64,000 nt of DNA, taken from contig NZ_VJYI01000005.1 in the NCBI RefSeq assembly GCF_008065375.1, positions 248,001 through 312,000 of the forward strand, written 5' to 3'. Shown piece by piece: positions 34,701-42,174 of the stretch; within the stretch, counting starts at the first letter, position 1; each line of letters begins with the position of its first letter. This DNA comes from Nonomuraea sp. SYSU D8015. Lineage in GTDB: Bacteria > Actinomycetota > Actinomycetes > Streptosporangiales > Streptosporangiaceae. The notes below the pieces were generated by a model. The model had not been told where the DNA came from. It did no database searches and saw nothing but the letters and a program-made list of their open reading frames with translations. The position numbers and the translations under genes were made by a program.

Positions 34701-35694
34701 CGAGCTGGGAGTCGTGCGGCACGTGCCCGCCGTCCACGATCAGCACGTGGTACGGCAGCGAGTCGGCCGCGGCGCCCGGCCGGAACCGGGCGCGTTCCTT
34801 GAGCTCGCCGCCGACCAGCCGGTCCAGTTCGCTCATGTTCTCCGTCATCAGCCGTACGGGACCGGCCGCGTCCACCTCCTCGGGGTGCAGCGCGTGCGGG
34901 AGCCACTTGACCCATTCCCAGTGCGGCATCCAGTCCGCGCCGGCGCACACCATGATCCGCATGTCGTCGGGCGAGTGGAACACGGTCAACTGGGCGATCA
35001 TGGCCCTCATCAGGTCGCGCACGGCGACCGGGTCGCCGGTCACTCTGATCCGGGCGAACGAGCCGAGCGCTACGGCGACGGGCAGCCCGGACACCGTCGA
35101 ATGCGCCCTGATGAACCTGCGCAGGGCGCCAGCGGCCAGCGCGTCCAAGTCCTCGATGGGCTTGGAGTCCGGCGGTATGAGCTGGATGGCCAGCTTCTGG
35201 ACGCCCGTGCCGAGCCGTACGGTGGCGAAGTCATCGTCGCGCGGGCGGCGCTCCCACAGCCGGGGCCCCATGGCGATCCACCACAAGGAGTCGGGCTCGG
35301 GACCGCTCCACTCCAGAGCCTCCCGCTGCTGCCGGGCCGCGCGCCTGGTCCTCTTGCGCACCTGGCTCAGGTAGCGGAAGTAGTCGCGCCGGGCGCCGTT
35401 GAGCCGGTACTTCCGCTCGCCCGCCTGGCGGCCGACCTGGCCCAGCGTCATGCCCACCATCGACAGCGCGAACAGGCCGCTGGCCACGTACATGATCGGG
35501 TTGGCGTTGCCGTAGGACGTGAACATCAGGGCCATCGCCGCCGCGCCCGCCACCATCGGCAGGTAGGTGAGGACCAGCGTGAAGCCCTGCCCCTGGACCT
35601 CGGGGATCTCGGGTGGGGACTCGAGCAGGATCTCGCCGCGCGGGGGTTTGGGGCCCGGACGGCGCTCAGGGCGGCGGACGACGACGATGCTCAT
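31711..35694 (-). CDS. eccC: EccC, FtsK/SpoIIIE ATPase of the type VII secretion system
   Basis: 1327 residues from the ATG at 35694 (MSIVVVRRPERRPGPKPPRG, typical EccC opening). Two transmembrane helices near 40-85 anchor it. Three ATPase domains follow with Walker A GATGSGKS (about 481), GGPQSGKS (about 839) and GDNECGKS (about 1125). Domain 1 has Walker B LFVVLDEF. As a single chain it corresponds to fused mycobacterial EccCa/EccCb. It drives substrate export. Divergent from eccD with a 74-base shared promoter gap. Confidence 0.95.
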   Translation of the reverse strand: MSIVVVRRPERRPGPKPPRGEILLESPPEIPEVQGQGFTLVLTYLPMVAGAAAMALMFTSYGNANPIMYVASGLFALSMVGMTLGQVGRQAGERKYRLNGARRDYFRYLSQVRKRTRRAARQQREALEWSGPEPDSLWWIAMGPRLWERRPRDDDFATVRLGTGVQKLAIQLIPPDSKPIEDLDALAAGALRRFIRAHSTVSGLPVAVALGSFARIRVTGDPVAVRDLMRAMIAQLTVFHSPDDMRIMVCAGADWMPHWEWVKWLPHALHPEEVDAAGPVRLMTENMSELDRLVGGELKERARFRPGAAADSLPYHVLIVDGGHVPHDSQLGTDAIQGVTVIDLSGSTADVEEANTLRLDIRPDGFHMVKIDHAGKEHRTRLGDPDRLDYLRAEGLARQLAPLRASTSSGGEAEDVLSVNTTLTELLGVGDPTHLDPSVTWRPRAGRNRLRVPIGLGADGRVVELDIKESAQGGMGPHGLVIGATGSGKSELLRTLVLGLAVTHSSEILNFVLVDFKGGATFLGLESLSHVSAVITNLEDELPLVDRMHDALHGEMVRRQELLRAAGNYASLRDYERAREQGAELAPLPTLFVVLDEFSELLSAKPEFIDLFVMIGRLGRSLGVHLLLASQRLEEGRLRGLDTHLSYRIGLRTFSAMESRVVLGVADAYELPSAPGNGYLKFDTTGMTRFKAAYVSGPHQVDSHRPGSEDGHTVLRQVVEYGSAYVPLPVVKEPPKEAPAAAEVDERSSQASLLDIVVQRLAGHGPAAHRIWLPPLGEPATLAHLLPPLSVTPELGLSTPGWHGRGKLHAVVGIIDRPFEQRRDPYWLDLSGAAGHVGVAGGPQSGKSNVLRTLIAGMALTHTPREVQFYCLDFGGGGLAALEGLPHVGGVATRLDGDRVRRTVAEVAALLQQRERSFTERGIDSIATYRRMVADGSAQSDGWGDVFLVIDGWLTIRQEFESLEGVITDLAARGLGYGIHVVAATNKWSEFRSGIRDLFGTRIEFKLGDAYESEISRKASLAVPEGVPGRGLTRDGMHFLAALPRIDGQQSAEDVSEGLRSVVEIVRQSWQGPKAPPVRLLPSLLPAAAMPGPELTGPHRIAIGIDEDALSPVTLDFETDPHFIVFGDNECGKSNVLKLIMEGVVARKTPHEAMMIVIDYRRSLLDTAVTEHRIGYAASSTAATELIQDARSALLKRLPPADLTPEQLRERSWWQGSDLYIVVDDYDLVATSNNPLQPLAELLPQARDIGLHLVLARQSGGASRAMYDSAVQRLKEMASPALIMSGNRDEGQLFGNIRPQPLPVGRGFYVDRRFGSRLIQTAYLEQV

Positions 35695-35768
35695 CGAGAC
35701 GTTCTTACCAGAAGAGACCGGATATGTTCTCTGTTGTCCATGACCGTTGGTGGGGACGGAGAGTTGAT

Positions 35769-37292
35769 ATGGGACATATTGTTCAGGGACCTCCGCCCGG
35801 TCCACCCCCCATCCAGGGACCACCCCCGGGTCCGCCGCCGATGAACGGATTTTCCGGGCGCCTCGGTCCCCCGCCACCGCCACAGGGCCCCTTCCAGCAG
35901 GGCGCCCTGGCGCAGGTGCCCATGCCGATGCCGACCCAGTGCCATGTGACGATCGTCGGTCCGCGGCGCAAGGCCGACCTGTCGCTGCCCGCCGATATCC
36001 CGCTGCCGAACGTGCTGCCGGGACTGCTCCGGGCGCTCGGCGAGGTGGGCGGCGACTCGGCCGCCGCTCCCGGGTGGACGCTGCAGCGGCTCGGCGGGGC
36101 GCCGCTCGACCTGGGACAGAGCCTGGGCGCGCTGGGCGTGCTCGACGGCGAGATCCTCTATCTCAGGCCGCGTGAGGCGATCCTGCCGCCGGCGCTCTAC
36201 GACGACGTGGCCGACGTGGTGGCCACCGGCGTACGCGAGGGCCGCGGCGTCTGGTCGGCCAGGCACACCAGGATCGTGGGTGCCAGCGGGGCGGCCGGCC
36301 TGCTCGTGCTGGGCGGTGTCGGGCTGGCCCTGTCCGGGATGCCGGCGCTGACCGTCACGATCGTGGCCGGGCTGCTGGCGCTGCTGCTGGTCGTCACCGG
36401 CACGCTGCTGTCCCGGGCGGTCGGTGACTCGATGGCCGGCGCGCTGATCGGGCACGCGGCGCTGCCGTACGGATTCGTCGCGGGCCTGTTCGCGCCGGGC
36501 TCCGCCGCCGGGTTCGGCGCGCCGCACCTGCTGTCGGCGCTGGCCTGCACCGCGCTGGTGGCCGCTGTCGGCGGCGCGCTGGTCTCCGACGGCGTTCCCG
36601 GCTTCCTGGGCACGGCCGTCGCCGCCACGGCCGGAGGGATCTGTGCGGCGGCGGTGATGGTGTGGTCGGCGCCGCCCGCGGGGGTGGCGGCCGTGGCGGT
36701 GGCGGTGCTGCTGGCGTTCAGCCCGCTGGTGCCCACGCTGTCGTTCCGGCTGGCCAAGGTGCCACTGCCGGCCATGCCGACCACCGCGGAGGAACTCCGC
36801 AGCGACAACCAGCGCCTGGACGCCCAGGCCATCCAGGACCGCACCAGGGTCGCGCAGCGCTACGCCACCGGCATGATCGCCGCGATCGGGATCTCGGTGC
36901 TGGTGACGCAGTTGCTGCTGGTGCTCGACCGCGACTGGGTGGCGGCCGTCATGACGGTGTCCCTGTCGCTCACCGTGATCATGCGGGCCCGGGTCTTCCG
37001 CGGGCTCGGACAGCGGCTCTGGCTCATCGGCACGGGCCTGGCTGGGTTCGCCATGCTCGCGCTGTCGCTGGTTGGCCAGGGCGGGATCGTGGGGTCGCTG
37101 GCCGTGGCCATCGGGGTGCTGTGGCTGGCCCTGACGACCGTGGGCATCGGGCTCTGGCTGGCGACGGGGAAGCCGTCGCCGTTCTGGGGGCGCTCGGCCG
37201 ACATTCTGGACGTGGCGCTGATCGTGCAGCTTTTCCCGCTCGCGCTGGGCGTGCTGGAGGTCTACACCTGGGTGCGCGGGCTGTCCGGCTGA
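35769..37292 (+). CDS. eccD: EccD, type VII secretion integral membrane protein
   Basis: 507 residues; ATG 35769 after GGACGGAGAG. A Pro/Gly-rich N-terminus (PPPGPPP repeats) precedes a ubiquitin-like domain from about 58 (CHVTIVGPRRKADLSLP), then about eleven transmembrane helices from 165 onward. This is the membrane channel component expected beside eccC. It heads a plus-strand run of substrate-like genes. Confidence 0.93.
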   Translation: MGHIVQGPPPGPPPIQGPPPGPPPMNGFSGRLGPPPPPQGPFQQGALAQVPMPMPTQCHVTIVGPRRKADLSLPADIPLPNVLPGLLRALGEVGGDSAAAPGWTLQRLGGAPLDLGQSLGALGVLDGEILYLRPREAILPPALYDDVADVVATGVREGRGVWSARHTRIVGASGAAGLLVLGGVGLALSGMPALTVTIVAGLLALLLVVTGTLLSRAVGDSMAGALIGHAALPYGFVAGLFAPGSAAGFGAPHLLSALACTALVAAVGGALVSDGVPGFLGTAVAATAGGICAAAVMVWSAPPAGVAAVAVAVLLAFSPLVPTLSFRLAKVPLPAMPTTAEELRSDNQRLDAQAIQDRTRVAQRYATGMIAAIGISVLVTQLLLVLDRDWVAAVMTVSLSLTVIMRARVFRGLGQRLWLIGTGLAGFAMLALSLVGQGGIVGSLAVAIGVLWLALTTVGIGLWLATGKPSPFWGRSADILDVALIVQLFPLALGVLEVYTWVRGLSG

Positions 37293-37314
37293 TCTCTTTC
37301 AGGAAGGTAGTGGG

Positions 37315-37755
37315 ATGCAGGAGTTCGGCGACTTCGCGAACATCGACATCGACAAGTTGCTCAAGGGCGCCCAGGAGCAGTTCGCGCACCTGGAGGAGTT
37401 CCAGCGCAACCTCGACTCGTACGTCGGCCGCGCCGAGGACGAGAACGGCATGGTCACCGTCGAGTACGACCACCAGGGCGTGCGCGAGCTGGAGATCCAC
37501 CCGAAGGCGATGCGCATGGGCTCGGGCGAGCTGGCCGACCTGATCAAGACCGCGCTCGCGGACGCCACGGCTGATTTCCAGCGTCAGGTCAACGCGGCCG
37601 TGGGCGAGATGTTCGGTGGGAAGGACGACCCGATGCGGCTCTCCGACCCGGCCACCGCGCTCGACAAGCTCAAGGAGATGGAGGCGGTCCACGACCGGGC
37701 GTTCACGGACGTGATGGGTCAGCTCGACACCATCCGCCGCCGGATGGAGCTCTGA
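37315..37755 (+). CDS. YbaB/EbfC-like protein 3
   Basis: 146 residues, RBS AGGAAGG, 22 bases after eccD. YbaB fold core VTVEYDHQGVRELEIHPKAM flanked by helices, with a C-terminal 40-residue helical extension. The third YbaB-like protein of this locus. Confidence 0.8.
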   Translation: MQEFGDFANIDIDKLLKGAQEQFAHLEEFQRNLDSYVGRAEDENGMVTVEYDHQGVRELEIHPKAMRMGSGELADLIKTALADATADFQRQVNAAVGEMFGGKDDPMRLSDPATALDKLKEMEAVHDRAFTDVMGQLDTIRRRMEL

Positions 37756-37987
37756 CGCCGTCCACCCACAGCCGAGGCTCTCCTGATGTCAGGGCTTTTG
37801 CGCCCTCTACCAGCAGGTTTTCCGGAAAGTCGCCACAGCGTGACCGATCCGTAATTTGATATTTCTGGGAATTGTGGGGCCAAAAGTGACTACCATGCCA
37901 TTTGATGTTGTTCACGGGGGTAGTCCGTTCGTTTCACCGGGTGACCGCCCGTCGTGACAGACCAGGCCATGTCGACTTGGAGGTCCA

Positions 37988-38335
37988 GTGGCACTGTACG
38001 GGGCAAGCCCAACTCAGCTGACCAACGCGGCAGGCTATTGCCAGGACACCGCGCAGTACATCGAGGGCATGCGGCAGCGCGTCCAGCAGATCAAGGGCGA
38101 CCTGACCACCCAGGGGTGGAAGGGTGGCGCGGCGCAGAAGTTCAGCCAGGCGCTCGACCAATGGGACGTCGAGTTCAAGGCGGTCATCAAGATTCTTGAG
38201 GACATCTACGACCGCCTCAACATCGGCGCCGGTGTCTACCGGAACGCCGCCGACCAGAACATGGACATCGCCGGCGGCTTCGCCGGGGCCGGTCAGGGCG
38301 GCCGTATCGACTCCCTCATCAACGCCAACCGCTGA
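37988..38335 (+). CDS. WXG100-family protein
   Basis: 115 residues, GTG start five bases after GGAGG. The turn motif is GWKGGAAQKF. The C-terminal extension is Gly-rich. It is followed 17 bases later by a second WXG100 gene; the two resemble an EsxA/EsxB pair in arrangement. Confidence 0.9.
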   Translation: MALYGASPTQLTNAAGYCQDTAQYIEGMRQRVQQIKGDLTTQGWKGGAAQKFSQALDQWDVEFKAVIKILEDIYDRLNIGAGVYRNAADQNMDIAGGFAGAGQGGRIDSLINANR

Positions 38336-38352
38336 GCTGGACGGAGACCATC

Positions 38353-38661
38353 ATGTCTATGCCTGCTGACGACTACACATACGTTCGGTTCGGCTCCATG
38401 GAGCAGGCCTACGAGGAGCTCAAGAAGGTCGTCACCGAGCTCGACAGGGCCACCGACGACCTGTACCAGGACATCAAGAAGGAGTTGGGCGCCAGCTGGG
38501 AGGGCGAGGCCCAGCAGTTCTTCGACACCAAGCGCGAGCAGTGGAACGCCCACGAGAAGGCGATGGGCCAGCAGCTGTTCCAGGCCGCGACGGCGGTCAA
38601 CGTCGCCAAGGGCAACTACGAGTCCGCCGAGCGGCGCAACATCAGCATCTGGACGGACTGA
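38353..38661 (+). CDS. WXG100-family protein with YxxxE motif
   Basis: 102 residues. Turn motif SWEGEAQQFF and a C-terminal NYESAERRN (YxxxE export signal). It lies 17 bases after the GTG-started WXG100 gene, the typical layout of a secreted heterodimer; this member carries the signal. Confidence 0.92.
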   Translation: MSMPADDYTYVRFGSMEQAYEELKKVVTELDRATDDLYQDIKKELGASWEGEAQQFFDTKREQWNAHEKAMGQQLFQAATAVNVAKGNYESAERRNISIWTD

Positions 38662-38712
38662 CCCGAATTCGTCCATTCTCTCGGTCATCGCTGGGGCGCG
38701 GTGGCCGAGAGC

Positions 38713-38742
38713 ACTGTTGTTGGGGGAACTGTTGTTGGGGGA
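38713..38742 (+). repeat. Duplicated 15-bp unit containing a ribosome site
   Basis: ACTGTTGTTGGGGGA occurs twice head to tail immediately before the gene starting at 38748. Each copy carries a GGGGGA Shine-Dalgarno-like core; only the second is correctly spaced. Confidence 0.85.
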
Positions 38743-38747
38743 GAGGC

Positions 38748-39077
38748 ATGACCGACGCCCGGGAGAACTCGCCGTCCGGCATGCGCCTGGTGGCGCAGGA
38801 GCTGAGAGGCGCCTTCGACGCCATGATGGGCCGGGGCGAGCGGCCCAACGGCAACATCAACCAGATCGACACCGGCAACGAGCTCTCTGCGACCCAGATC
38901 GGCCGGTGGTCGGACGCCGAGACCCTCGCCAAGGTCGTCGGGTCGTCCAACGCGGGCCTGAAGTTCGCCGAGGTGTACGACAAGTTCATCAAGGCGTACG
39001 AGGACGTCGTCAAGGCCGTCGAGCTCAGCGCTGACAACCATGACAGGGCGCGCCGGACCAACGAGGGTGAGACCTGA
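38748..39077 (+). CDS. Small T7SS-associated helical protein (pair 1, small partner)
   Basis: 109 residues, ATG after GGGGGAGAGG. Helical; ends in FAEVYDKFIKAYEDVVKAVE and RRTNEGET. The tail pattern matches that of 43699-44079 (QVYGRVLQKFETAITLID, ANEGGR), and each precedes a long WXG protein, like PE before PPE genes. Stop and next start overlap (TGATG). Likely a secretion partner. Confidence 0.6.
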   Translation: MTDARENSPSGMRLVAQELRGAFDAMMGRGERPNGNINQIDTGNELSATQIGRWSDAETLAKVVGSSNAGLKFAEVYDKFIKAYEDVVKAVELSADNHDRARRTNEGET

Positions 39078-40357
39078 TGGCTGAGCGGGGGAAGGTCGAG
39101 ATCAAGCTCGGCGACGGACCCAAGGGCACCTCCGTCAACAACTCCATGGCCGAGATCAAGCAGTGGATCCTGAACACGGACCCGTCGACGGTCTCCGGCG
39201 CCGGCATGACGTACAACAACGCGTCGAGCAAGGTCGAGCAGGCCGTCAACGCCCTTGAGGCGAACCGCGCCAAGATCCTGCAGATCTGGAAGGGGCCGGA
39301 CGCCGAGCTGGCCGGGGAAGCGCTGGACATGCTGCAGGCGACCGGCGCCCAGCTCGTCCAGAGAATGCGGGAGATGGGCGGCGCGCTCGGGACGTACGCG
39401 ACGCACCTCCAGGACGCTCACCGCAAGATCAATGAAAAGGTGGACGTCCCGGAAGTCTCGTCCCCTTCACAGACCCAGGAAGAGCTCGACACCGCGTACA
39501 AGAACGAGCACGCGCGGAAGGTGCTCGACGATCTCAACAAGTGGATCGTCACCGTCTACTACAGCGACGTTCCCGCGGCCATCGAGTACAACCTGCCCAC
39601 GGTCAACCTCCCCGGGGTCCCCGTCGACACCCAGAACCCGGGTTACCCCACAGGCTCCGGGACGACAGGCCCCACCTTCGGCTCGTCGGCGGGCGATTAC
39701 TCGGGCGGCGGCGGCTCCTCCGGCGGTGGCTCCGGCGGGTCCAGCCCAGGTAGCGGCGGTTCCAACCCCGGCGGCTCCAACCCGGGTGGTTCCAATCCGG
39801 GCGGCTCCAACCCGGGCGGTTCGGATCCGAACAATCCCACGAACCCCGACCCGAACAACCCGGGCGATCCTGGCGGCCCTTCCAACCCGAACACGCCCAC
39901 GACCCCGGCCCCGGGCCAGACGCAACCCCCCGGCTCCGGCGACGGCACGGTTCCGCCGGTCATCGGCGATCAGGACCGTACGACCACGGGTGACACGAAC
40001 ACCGTCGACCCGCGCCAGACCGCCGTGGCGAGCTATCAGCCGCCGGTGCTGACCACGCCGGCCGCGACCGTGCCGACCACGTCGATCAGCCCTCCCAGCG
40101 GCTACATCGGACCGTCAGGGTCGCCGGGCATCCCCGCGATCATCGGCTCGCCGGGCGTCGGCGGCAGTCCGGCCTCCGCGGTGGGGCCAGGCGGCCGCGG
40201 AAGCGGCGGGTCGTCGGCCGGGATGCCGTTCATGCCGTTCATGGGCGGTGCCGCAGGCGCGGGCGAGCACGGCGACTTGGAGCGGAACACGTACGTGCCG
40301 GAGGACGCGAGCAGCTGGACGACCAGCCATGAGACGACGGACCCCGTGATCGGATGA
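39077..40357 (+). CDS. Long WXG-like protein with low-complexity tail (pair 1, large partner)
   Basis: 426 residues. The N-terminal helical region has IWKGPDAELAGEAL. A Gly/Ser/Asn/Pro-rich region at about 215-310 includes five GGSNP repeats. The C-terminal tail reads GMPFMPFMGGAAG, LERNTYVPEDASSW, DPVIG. This tail is shared with the proteins ending at 41417 and 45449. Probably an exported surface or matrix protein. Confidence 0.65.
   Translation: MAERGKVEIKLGDGPKGTSVNNSMAEIKQWILNTDPSTVSGAGMTYNNASSKVEQAVNALEANRAKILQIWKGPDAELAGEALDMLQATGAQLVQRMREMGGALGTYATHLQDAHRKINEKVDVPEVSSPSQTQEELDTAYKNEHARKVLDDLNKWIVTVYYSDVPAAIEYNLPTVNLPGVPVDTQNPGYPTGSGTTGPTFGSSAGDYSGGGGSSGGGSGGSSPGSGGSNPGGSNPGGSNPGGSNPGGSDPNNPTNPDPNNPGDPGGPSNPNTPTTPAPGQTQPPGSGDGTVPPVIGDQDRTTTGDTNTVDPRQTAVASYQPPVLTTPAATVPTTSISPPSGYIGPSGSPGIPAIIGSPGVGGSPASAVGPGGRGSGGSSAGMPFMPFMGGAAGAGEHGDLERNTYVPEDASSWTTSHETTDPVIG
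39755..39829 (+). repeat. 15-bp repeat encoding GGSNP
   Basis: Five in-frame 15-bp units (GGCGGCTCCAACCCG type) encode GGSNP/GGSDP in the long WXG-like protein. Confidence 0.85.
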
Positions 40358-40361
40358 ACTG

Positions 40362-41417
40362 ATGGGCAACAATGGGTCGAACCCTTTCCCTTCGCTCGGA
40401 GGCTTCGGTGGCCAGGGATTGTCATCGGGCCTCAGCTTCACGGCGGAGGAGATCAAAGCCAGCAGCGAGACGATCAACCCGCACGTCGACCGCGTCGCCA
40501 AGCTGAGGGACGCGACCAACAATCTGGACGTTCCCTGGCCCCACTTCGGCGTGGTCGGCCTGGGAGTCCACAGTGTCCACCAGGACGCGATCGCCAACCA
40601 GCGGGACGCCTTGGAGCGGGCCCGCGCGGCGTTGGCCTCCTGGATGCCGGCACTCAAGCATGCCAGTGAGAACTACCGGAAGGCCGACGACGACAGCGGC
40701 AACGTGCCCGGTCTGAACGACATCCCCGGTCCCGGCAACCTGGGCATGGACGGTCTGAAGAACGCGAACCTGCCCAAGATCCCCGGCGGCGGTCTCCCAG
40801 GTGGAGACCTGCCGGGCGGCCGCCTCCCCGGAGGGGACCTGCCGGGCGGCCGCCTCCCCGGAGGAGATCTACCGGGCGGCGACCTGCCGGGCAATGGCAA
40901 GCCGCCGGGTTCGGACCTGCCCTCCACCGACCTGCCGAAGCCGAACCTGCCCGGCACCGACCTGCCCGGCACCGACCTGCCTCAGCAGAACCTGCCGACC
41001 ACCGACCCGGCGGACATGAGGGTCCCCGACCTCGACTCGGCGCTCAACAATCCCGGCAAAACTGACCTGTCGTCCTATCAGCCCCCGCCCCCCGGCGTCG
41101 GGAGCAACCTGCCGACCGTCGACCCCGGCTCCCCCGGCACGCGGACGGTACCCGGCACGCTCGGCGGCCCCGGCGGAGGCGTGGGCGTGGGCGCCGGCCC
41201 CAACGGCGCCGTACCGGCCGCGGCGACCGCCGGTCTGCGCGGGGCTGCGGGCAGCGGCATGCCGATGATGCCGTTCATGCCCATGGGTGCCGGGGGCGCG
41301 GCCGGCGACCAGAAGAACGACCGTGAGAAAACCGTCGGCCTGTCCGAGGACGAGGGCGTCTGGGGCGGCGACGAGGACATCGCACCCCAGGTGATCGGTC
41401 AGGAGGAAGACCTGTGA
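40362..41417 (+). CDS. Long T7SS substrate-like protein with LPGGD repeats
   Basis: 351 residues. The helical N-terminus ends in HASENYRKADDDSG (YxxxD export motif). A middle region is built from LPGGD/LPGGR and DLPxT units. The C-terminal tail is GMPMMPFMPMGAGGA, LSEDEGVWGGDED, QVIG, homologous to the tails of the neighbouring long proteins. No signal peptide. Probably secreted by the T7SS. Confidence 0.65.
   Translation: MGNNGSNPFPSLGGFGGQGLSSGLSFTAEEIKASSETINPHVDRVAKLRDATNNLDVPWPHFGVVGLGVHSVHQDAIANQRDALERARAALASWMPALKHASENYRKADDDSGNVPGLNDIPGPGNLGMDGLKNANLPKIPGGGLPGGDLPGGRLPGGDLPGGRLPGGDLPGGDLPGNGKPPGSDLPSTDLPKPNLPGTDLPGTDLPQQNLPTTDPADMRVPDLDSALNNPGKTDLSSYQPPPPGVGSNLPTVDPGSPGTRTVPGTLGGPGGGVGVGAGPNGAVPAAATAGLRGAAGSGMPMMPFMPMGAGGAAGDQKNDREKTVGLSEDEGVWGGDEDIAPQVIGQEEDL
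40806..40865 (+). repeat. 30-bp tandem repeat encoding DLPGGRLPGG
   Basis: Two adjacent near-identical 30-bp units, with diverged half-units on both sides (about 40795-40895). They encode the LPGG repeat region. Confidence 0.8.
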
Positions 41418-42166
41418 ACTACAAGGACCTCTACATGACGGGTGCCGGGGCGGCGATGCTCGGGGCCGCCATGATCTGGCGGCCGTGGCCGTTCTACGTC
41501 GCCGCCGCCATCGGCACCATGGTCTCCGATCCCAACGGCATGGACCATTCCGCCGGTCAATGGCGGACGAACGAACTGGACACCCTGAGCGGGGAGCTCC
41601 GCACGCTGAGGGACCAGCTCAAAGAGAAAGGCAAATGGGAGGGCAAGGCGTCCGAGGCCTTCGACAGCGTCTACACGAGCTACAACGACTCCATCAAGCA
41701 GCTCAAAGAGATCCGTGACAACACCGCTGACGGCGTCGGATCGACGGCCAATTTCTACAAGGTCGGCGCCGGCGTCTGTATGGCCATCGGCCTGGGCGTG
41801 TATGCGTTCGGGCTCTGGAAGATGGCCATGAGGAGCACTCCGCCGACCGCGTTGGCCGCGGAGGCCGCGGACGCCGCCGTGGGCAAGGCCACTCTCACCG
41901 TGATCGGGAACGTGGTCAAGAAGCAGGGCATGGTGGTCATCGGCCTCGGCACGCTCCTGAGCATGGCCGTGACGCAGACCAAGATGAGCGGCAAGATCTT
42001 CCCCACGCTCGAGGCCGCCATACCGACCAACACGATGTCGACGCCTAATGGCAAGATGCCGTTCACGAACGACGGCATGACGTACGACCCGAACATGGGC
42101 GCCCTCACCCCGAAAATGGACGAGTCCCTGGGAGCGCCGCTCGGCGGGGGCAACCTCAAGATCTAG
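41414..42166 (+). CDS. Membrane protein with an internal WXG-like segment
   Basis: 250 residues; GTG start overlaps the previous stop (GTGA). Hydrophobic segment at about 8-36, then a helical segment with KGKWEGKASEAFDSVYTSYND, then two more hydrophobic segments (about 116-138 and 163-192). The WXG turn between membrane segments suggests a membrane-resident WXG protein, perhaps a docking component. No family recognised. Confidence 0.6.
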   Translation: MNYKDLYMTGAGAAMLGAAMIWRPWPFYVAAAIGTMVSDPNGMDHSAGQWRTNELDTLSGELRTLRDQLKEKGKWEGKASEAFDSVYTSYNDSIKQLKEIRDNTADGVGSTANFYKVGAGVCMAIGLGVYAFGLWKMAMRSTPPTALAAEAADAAVGKATLTVIGNVVKKQGMVVIGLGTLLSMAVTQTKMSGKIFPTLEAAIPTNTMSTPNGKMPFTNDGMTYDPNMGALTPKMDESLGAPLGGGNLKI

Positions 42167-42174
42167 GGCGTCGA

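Noticed and set aside
31939..35844. Very long plus-strand open frame opposite eccC
   Set aside because: Composition is a shadow (Arg, Gln, His, Val) and eccC motifs on the minus strand are unambiguous.
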